Shown here: in pieces, positions 60,641 through 64,000 of the stretch | How positions within the stretch are numbered: position 1 is the stretch's first letter | Layout of the letters: each line of letters starts with the position of its first letter | Notes under the pieces: model-generated | What the model saw: the letters and a program-made list of their open reading frames with translations, nothing else | Told to the model about the DNA's origin: nothing | Database searches by the model: none | Made by a program: the position numbers and the translations under genes | NCBI RefSeq assembly: GCF_000017805.1 | Contig: NC_009767.1 | Coordinates: 4,071,001 to 4,135,000, forward strand | Direction of reading: 5' to 3' | Length of the DNA stretch: 64,000 nt | Source: Roseiflexus castenholzii DSM 13941 | Lineage (GTDB): Bacteria > Chloroflexota > Chloroflexia > Chloroflexales > Roseiflexaceae

Positions 60641-60718
60641 CGATACTCTTTCTTACGCTCGTCTATGATGGAACACAGGCGACATGGTACCAGATCGTAC
60701 AAACGACGACCAACACCT

Positions 60719-60809
60719 GAAAACAACCATCCCTGAAATCGGAGGCAGTTGAACGAGGCGAGGGGAAAGCAGAAAACAACCACCCCCGGTAGTCGGAGGT
60801 GGTTGAGCG
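60719..60809. repeat. Duplicated terminator-like repeat
   Basis: GAAAACAACCATCCCTGAAA... (60719-60755) and GAAAACAACCACCCCCGGTA... (60772-60809) are two copies, 53 bases apart. The second is a strong hairpin; the first has lost pairing. Confidence 0.7.
60773..60805 (-). terminator. Intrinsic terminator of the giant secreted protein gene
   Basis: On the minus strand CAACCACCTCCG, loop ACTAC, CGGGGGTGGTTG, then TTTTC. Twelve pairs, one a G-T wobble. It follows the stop codon by about 20 bases. Confidence 0.75.
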
Positions 60810-60825
60810 TTGAATGCCGGATGTT

Positions 60826-63800
60826 TCAGCGCTGCACCAGCGGCAGGAACACCTGGTACGATGGTGTCGATCCAGGCGCAGCCGTCACCGTGATGTGCAC
60901 ACCCACCGGCGCCGACCGATCCTCGCCATCGAACGCCGCTATCTGGAATGTATCCACTCCCACGAACGTTGGCTGGGGCGTATACGTGAATGACCCATCA
61001 GCATTGAGCGTCAGCGTCCCGTTTGCCGGTTCGCCGATCAGCACCGCTGTGAGCGGATCGCCGTCCGGGTCACTCGCACCGGTCAGCACACCCGGCGCCG
61101 GCACGCTGAGCGATTGCCGGTTGGTCGTCGTCCAATTGCTGGATTGCGCCGTCGGCGGACGGTTCTCTTTCCGCACTGTGATGCGCACACCCACCGGCGC
61201 CGACCGATCCTCGCCATCGAACGCCGCTATCTGGAATGTATCCACTCCCACGAACGTTGGCTGGGGCGTATACGTGAATGACCCATCAGCATTGAGCGTC
61301 AGCGTCCCGTTTGCCGGTTCGCCGATCAGCACCGCTGTAAGCGGATCGCCGTCCGGGTCACTCGCGCCGGTCAGCACACCCGGCGCCGGCACGCTGAGCG
61401 ATTGCCGGTTGGTCGTCGTCCAATTGCTGGATTGCGCCGTCGGCGGTTGATTGGCGGTGACCCGAATGATCACCGTTGTTGGCGGCGCGCTGAGGATGCC
61501 ATCGCTCGCAGTATAGGTGAACGAGTCTTCGCCGATAAACCCTTCGGCGGGCACATACGTGAAAGACCCGTCACTGTTGAACACCAGCGTGCCACTGAGC
61601 GGCTCGTCAGTCAACGTGATCTGGAACGGATCACCGTCGCCATCGCTATCGTTGGCGCGCACACCGGGCGCCGGAACCTGAAGCGCGCGACCCGGGCGCG
61701 TAAAGTATGTTTCACCCGGCGCCCACGGCGCAAGGTTCGGCACGAGGCGCTCACCTCGACCGACGATCACTTCCAGATTGCGATAGCGCCCTTCAATCTC
61801 GCGCCCAAACGCGCTATCGAAATTGAGAGGCGCGCTATCCACAAAGCCGAGAGAGAAGCGACGCTGCCCTCGTAACTCCGCCTGCAACGTTTGCGCCGAT
61901 CCGGTCCACTCACGCCGACCGAACCCGAAGACGGTCATACTATTCTGCCAGCCGGAAGAGTCATTCTGTTGACGATACATTTCAATCGTCGTATCGGCAT
62001 CATCGTGATGCGCCAACCAGAGCGCGCGTCCTCCCAGCGCCGACTCGCCAGCGCGGAAATAGACCCACTCCGGACCGTTGATGTCGGCATGGAACCGTTC
62101 GTTGTACGCGAAACTGGGATCGACGGCATTCCCCGACAACCCATCGCCGCGCACCCAGCGGTCGCCCTCATTGAGTGTTCCGCCCGGCGTGCCCTCGTAC
62201 AACCACCAGTAGGAGAGCGGCGTCGAACCGGACAGTGGTGTGCGCACAACCGACATCCGCACACTGTTGGGGAAGAACTCCCAGACGGCTTCCCATTGTC
62301 TGTTGCTGCTGACCGAGCGCACAACGGTGCGCAGCACCCCCTCCTGTTCAACGGTAGTCGTCGAACGCTGGTTCGTACTGAGTTCATTCCCCTGGAGCGG
62401 ACCCGAAGCGCTTGGAATGGGGAAGACGTTGTAGTAGCCTGGATGGAAAACCGGGCCAAGATTTGGAATACCGCGATAGGCGCCTGCCGAGTCAGCCGCC
62501 GGATTGTACGAAATCCAGTCCGCATCCGAGCGGTCGAACATGCTGATCAGCGCGCCGCCATTGAGCGAGTAATAGAACATCGCGCTGCGCTGACCGGTCG
62601 AGTTGCGCGTCTCAATGACGGTTGCAAGATCGCGCCGGTAGGTCGTCGTCGGTGTGACAACCGCCGTGAGCGGCGTGAAATCCGGCGGCGCAAAACGCCC
62701 CTGGGTCTCGAAATAGACGAAGAAGCGGCGGGTGACATTCGCCTCAGTGCGTCCCCGCAAGAGCACGAGCAGTGTTCCGCGCGCATTTGTTATCGGATTG
62801 TACGCGCTGACCGGGTCGAACTGATAGACGACCATGGGATCGATGAGATTGCCGTCCGCATCAACCTCGACAACACGGATCGAGTCGCGCAGGATCGCGC
62901 CGTTGCCGCCTGCCTGTGAAAGCGCAGCCGTAAAGTTGACATCAAACTCAGCGACGTAATCGACGCGCGGATATGCGCCTGAACGCGCTTCCAGCGGCAC
63001 GCGGTAGCGCCATCCGGTCAGATGCCAGTCGCCTGGCGGCGGCGTACCAGGAGTAAGCACCGTTATGGTCGCTGTGGCAACACTGGTCTGCGCGCCATCA
63101 TTGACGCTCACCGTCAGCGGGAAGCGCCCACCATTGCGATAGCGGTAACTCAACTGGAACGAGCCATCCGGGTTGAGAGCGAGCGATTGCGCACCGCTGC
63201 CGTCACCATAATCAACCGTTGCCGTCAGAGTCGGCGAGTCCGGATCGCGGACGATGCCGGTGCGGGTAAACACATCTCCCGGATTGAGCAGCGCGCCTTC
63301 ACCGAGGAGGATGTTCGGCGGGTCATCGACCGCTTGAATATCGATCGACACCGTTGCTGTTGCGCTGCGCCCATACTGGTCGTCGACACGGAAGACAAAA
63401 CGATCGGCGCCGCTGACATCGCGGTTGGGAAGATACATCAGGTCAGGCGCAAGACCGCGCAGCGTGCCGAGCATCGGCGGCGTCACAATCGTATACTGCA
63501 ACACAGCACGCGCATCGTTGCCGACCGGCAGGGTCACAGCCAGCGGTTGATCTTCCTGGGTTGTGAGCGATGTATCGTTGGCAATCAGCGGCGGCGTTTC
63601 CGGCGGCGAACTGTACTCAACGAACAGCGCCGGACCGGGCCAGAGCACTTCAAGCTCATGATCATTGCGATTCGACCAGATACGCAAAATATTATCGCCT
63701 TGATTGAGAAATTCGCGTGGATTCGTCAGGACGCGCGCATCAAAATTGTAATCGTGGAACACGCCAAAAGAATTATCGGACCAGATCGAGAATGCGTTGA

Positions 63801-64000
63801 TGGCAACCGTTGTTCGCGAATCCGAAACCGATGAGCGTCCACTCCAACTGTAGAGAATAAAGCGCGCCCGCGTTGCGTTCGTGAGCGAATCGGGAATGGA
63901 TATGAATGCCGTCTTGCCGATGCGCGGCTGCCGATAGGTGTTGAAACCAAAATTGCGCGGCGGACCGAACACCCGCTGCCCGTAGTAGTCGCTCCAGGTG
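60826..64000 (-). CDS. Giant secreted repeat protein (N-terminus outside window)
   Basis: At least 1057 residues; the frame stays open to the window edge, reading TWSDYYGQRV before the first GTG at 63972, so the start lies outside. From the visible N-terminus: a jelly-roll-like region, a cadherin-like stretch (DDQYGRSATATVSIDIQAVDDPPNI), a PKD-like domain (TATVDYGDGSGAQSL), a region of the DUF2341 type (RYRVPLEARSGAYPRVDYVAEFD), about 330 residues of unknown kind rich in Trp and Tyr, then three VCBS/cadherin-like repeats (LNADGSFTYTP type), the last two almost identical (96 residues each). It ends GSTPSYQVFLPLVQR. Likely a cell-surface or secreted polysaccharide-binding or adhesive protein. 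Confidence 0.85.
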   Translation of the reverse strand, partial: TWSDYYGQRVFGPPRNFGFNTYRQPRIGKTAFISIPDSLTNATRARFILYSWSGRSSVSDSRTTVAINAFSIWSDNSFGVFHDYNFDARVLTNPREFLNQGDNILRIWSNRNDHELEVLWPGPALFVEYSSPPETPPLIANDTSLTTQEDQPLAVTLPVGNDARAVLQYTIVTPPMLGTLRGLAPDLMYLPNRDVSGADRFVFRVDDQYGRSATATVSIDIQAVDDPPNILLGEGALLNPGDVFTRTGIVRDPDSPTLTATVDYGDGSGAQSLALNPDGSFQLSYRYRNGGRFPLTVSVNDGAQTSVATATITVLTPGTPPPGDWHLTGWRYRVPLEARSGAYPRVDYVAEFDVNFTAALSQAGGNGAILRDSIRVVEVDADGNLIDPMVVYQFDPVSAYNPITNARGTLLVLLRGRTEANVTRRFFVYFETQGRFAPPDFTPLTAVVTPTTTYRRDLATVIETRNSTGQRSAMFYYSLNGGALISMFDRSDADWISYNPAADSAGAYRGIPNLGPVFHPGYYNVFPIPSASGPLQGNELSTNQRSTTTVEQEGVLRTVVRSVSSNRQWEAVWEFFPNSVRMSVVRTPLSGSTPLSYWWLYEGTPGGTLNEGDRWVRGDGLSGNAVDPSFAYNERFHADINGPEWVYFRAGESALGGRALWLAHHDDADTTIEMYRQQNDSSGWQNSMTVFGFGRREWTGSAQTLQAELRGQRRFSLGFVDSAPLNFDSAFGREIEGRYRNLEVIVGRGERLVPNLAPWAPGETYFTRPGRALQVPAPGVRANDSDGDGDPFQITLTDEPLSGTLVFNSDGSFTYVPAEGFIGEDSFTYTASDGILSAPPTTVIIRVTANQPPTAQSSNWTTTNRQSLSVPAPGVLTGASDPDGDPLTAVLIGEPANGTLTLNADGSFTYTPQPTFVGVDTFQIAAFDGEDRSAPVGVRITVRKENRPPTAQSSNWTTTNRQSLSVPAPGVLTGASDPDGDPLTAVLIGEPANGTLTLNADGSFTYTPQPTFVGVDTFQIAAFDGEDRSAPVGVHITVTAAPGSTPSYQVFLPLVQR
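60898..61450. repeat. Two near-identical 288-bp direct repeats within the giant gene
   Basis: Offset 288 bases, in frame (96 codons). I see only a few single-base differences over about 265 bases, mostly silent. A recent duplication or gene conversion. Confidence 0.85.

Noticed and set aside
1..64000. tRNA, rRNA, prophage or integrated plasmid
   Set aside because: I looked in the intergenic gaps and saw no cloverleaf, rRNA segment, integrase, capsid or replication gene. A covariance-model scan would be decisive; I could not run one.

Overview
The window is GC-rich (I estimate about 60 %, not counted). It reads as a chromosomal segment of a filamentous anoxygenic phototroph of the Chloroflexota, most like Roseiflexus. 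That is an inference from gene content and style: a Tat-dependent uptake [NiFe] hydrogenase operon, stressosome-type STAS and RsbT proteins, large GAF/PAS signalling proteins, tricorn protease, P/T-rich lipoprotein linkers, and intergenic spaces full of short repeats. I see no rRNA, tRNA, CRISPR array, transposase, integrase or prophage gene. Both ends cut through genes.

Layout. 1-3361 (+): end of a GT4 glycosyltransferase, a PHP phosphoesterase and a TrmH/SpoU rRNA methyltransferase with an extra N-terminal domain. 3325-5619 (-): alpha/beta hydrolase and HflX. 5762-10128 (-): hydrogenase operon in the order small subunit, large subunit, cytochrome b, maturation protease. 10277-19842 (-): an export or lipoprotein-handling cluster with a tandem solute-binding lipoprotein, a coiled-coil adaptor, a MacB/FtsX-type permease and a double ATPase with an AbrB-like linker. 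20527-24897 (+): tricorn protease and aldose 1-epimerase. 25442-27864 (+): two unknown proteins and a CBS-containing site-2 protease. 27956-32962 (-): an RsbR-like STAS protein whose sensor is a sugar-binding-protein fold, an SH3 membrane protein, a response regulator and a PAS histidine kinase. 33282-40754: a short-chain dehydrogenase (-) and then, on +, enoyl-CoA hydratase, an MFS exporter, acyl-CoA dehydrogenase and ETF beta/alpha, together a fatty-acid or branched-chain acyl-CoA oxidation set. 41260-45025 (+): RsbT-like kinase, RsbX-like phosphatase and a GAF/PAS histidine kinase. 45578-48478 (+): iron(III) ABC binding protein and permease behind a DtxR-like palindrome. 48495-52114: a DUF4058 protein (-), a nitronate monooxygenase pseudogene (-), then purD and purN (+). 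52430-55345 (-): a response regulator/GAF/PAS/adenylate cyclase. 56041-60640: methylglyoxal synthase (-), a Tat-exported glucosaminidase-like protein (+), an M20 peptidase (+) and a degenerate cyanophycin-synthetase-like protein (-). 60826-64000 (-): a giant secreted repeat protein running off the edge.

Two themes stand out. First, stressosome-type signalling: an RsbR paralogue with a LacI/RbsB-type sensor at 27956-29293, and an RsbT-RsbX-kinase operon 12 kb away that could form one or two partner-switching circuits. Second, repeats. A MITE-like family with ATACC...GGTAT ends occurs six times, and three copies begin on the last base of a stop codon. There are also a 28-bp array, heptamer arrays, several roughly 35-100-bp arrays and a perfect 138-bp tandem duplication. 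A recurring extended -10 promoter (TGn-TATAMT) appears at ten or so plausible upstream sites.
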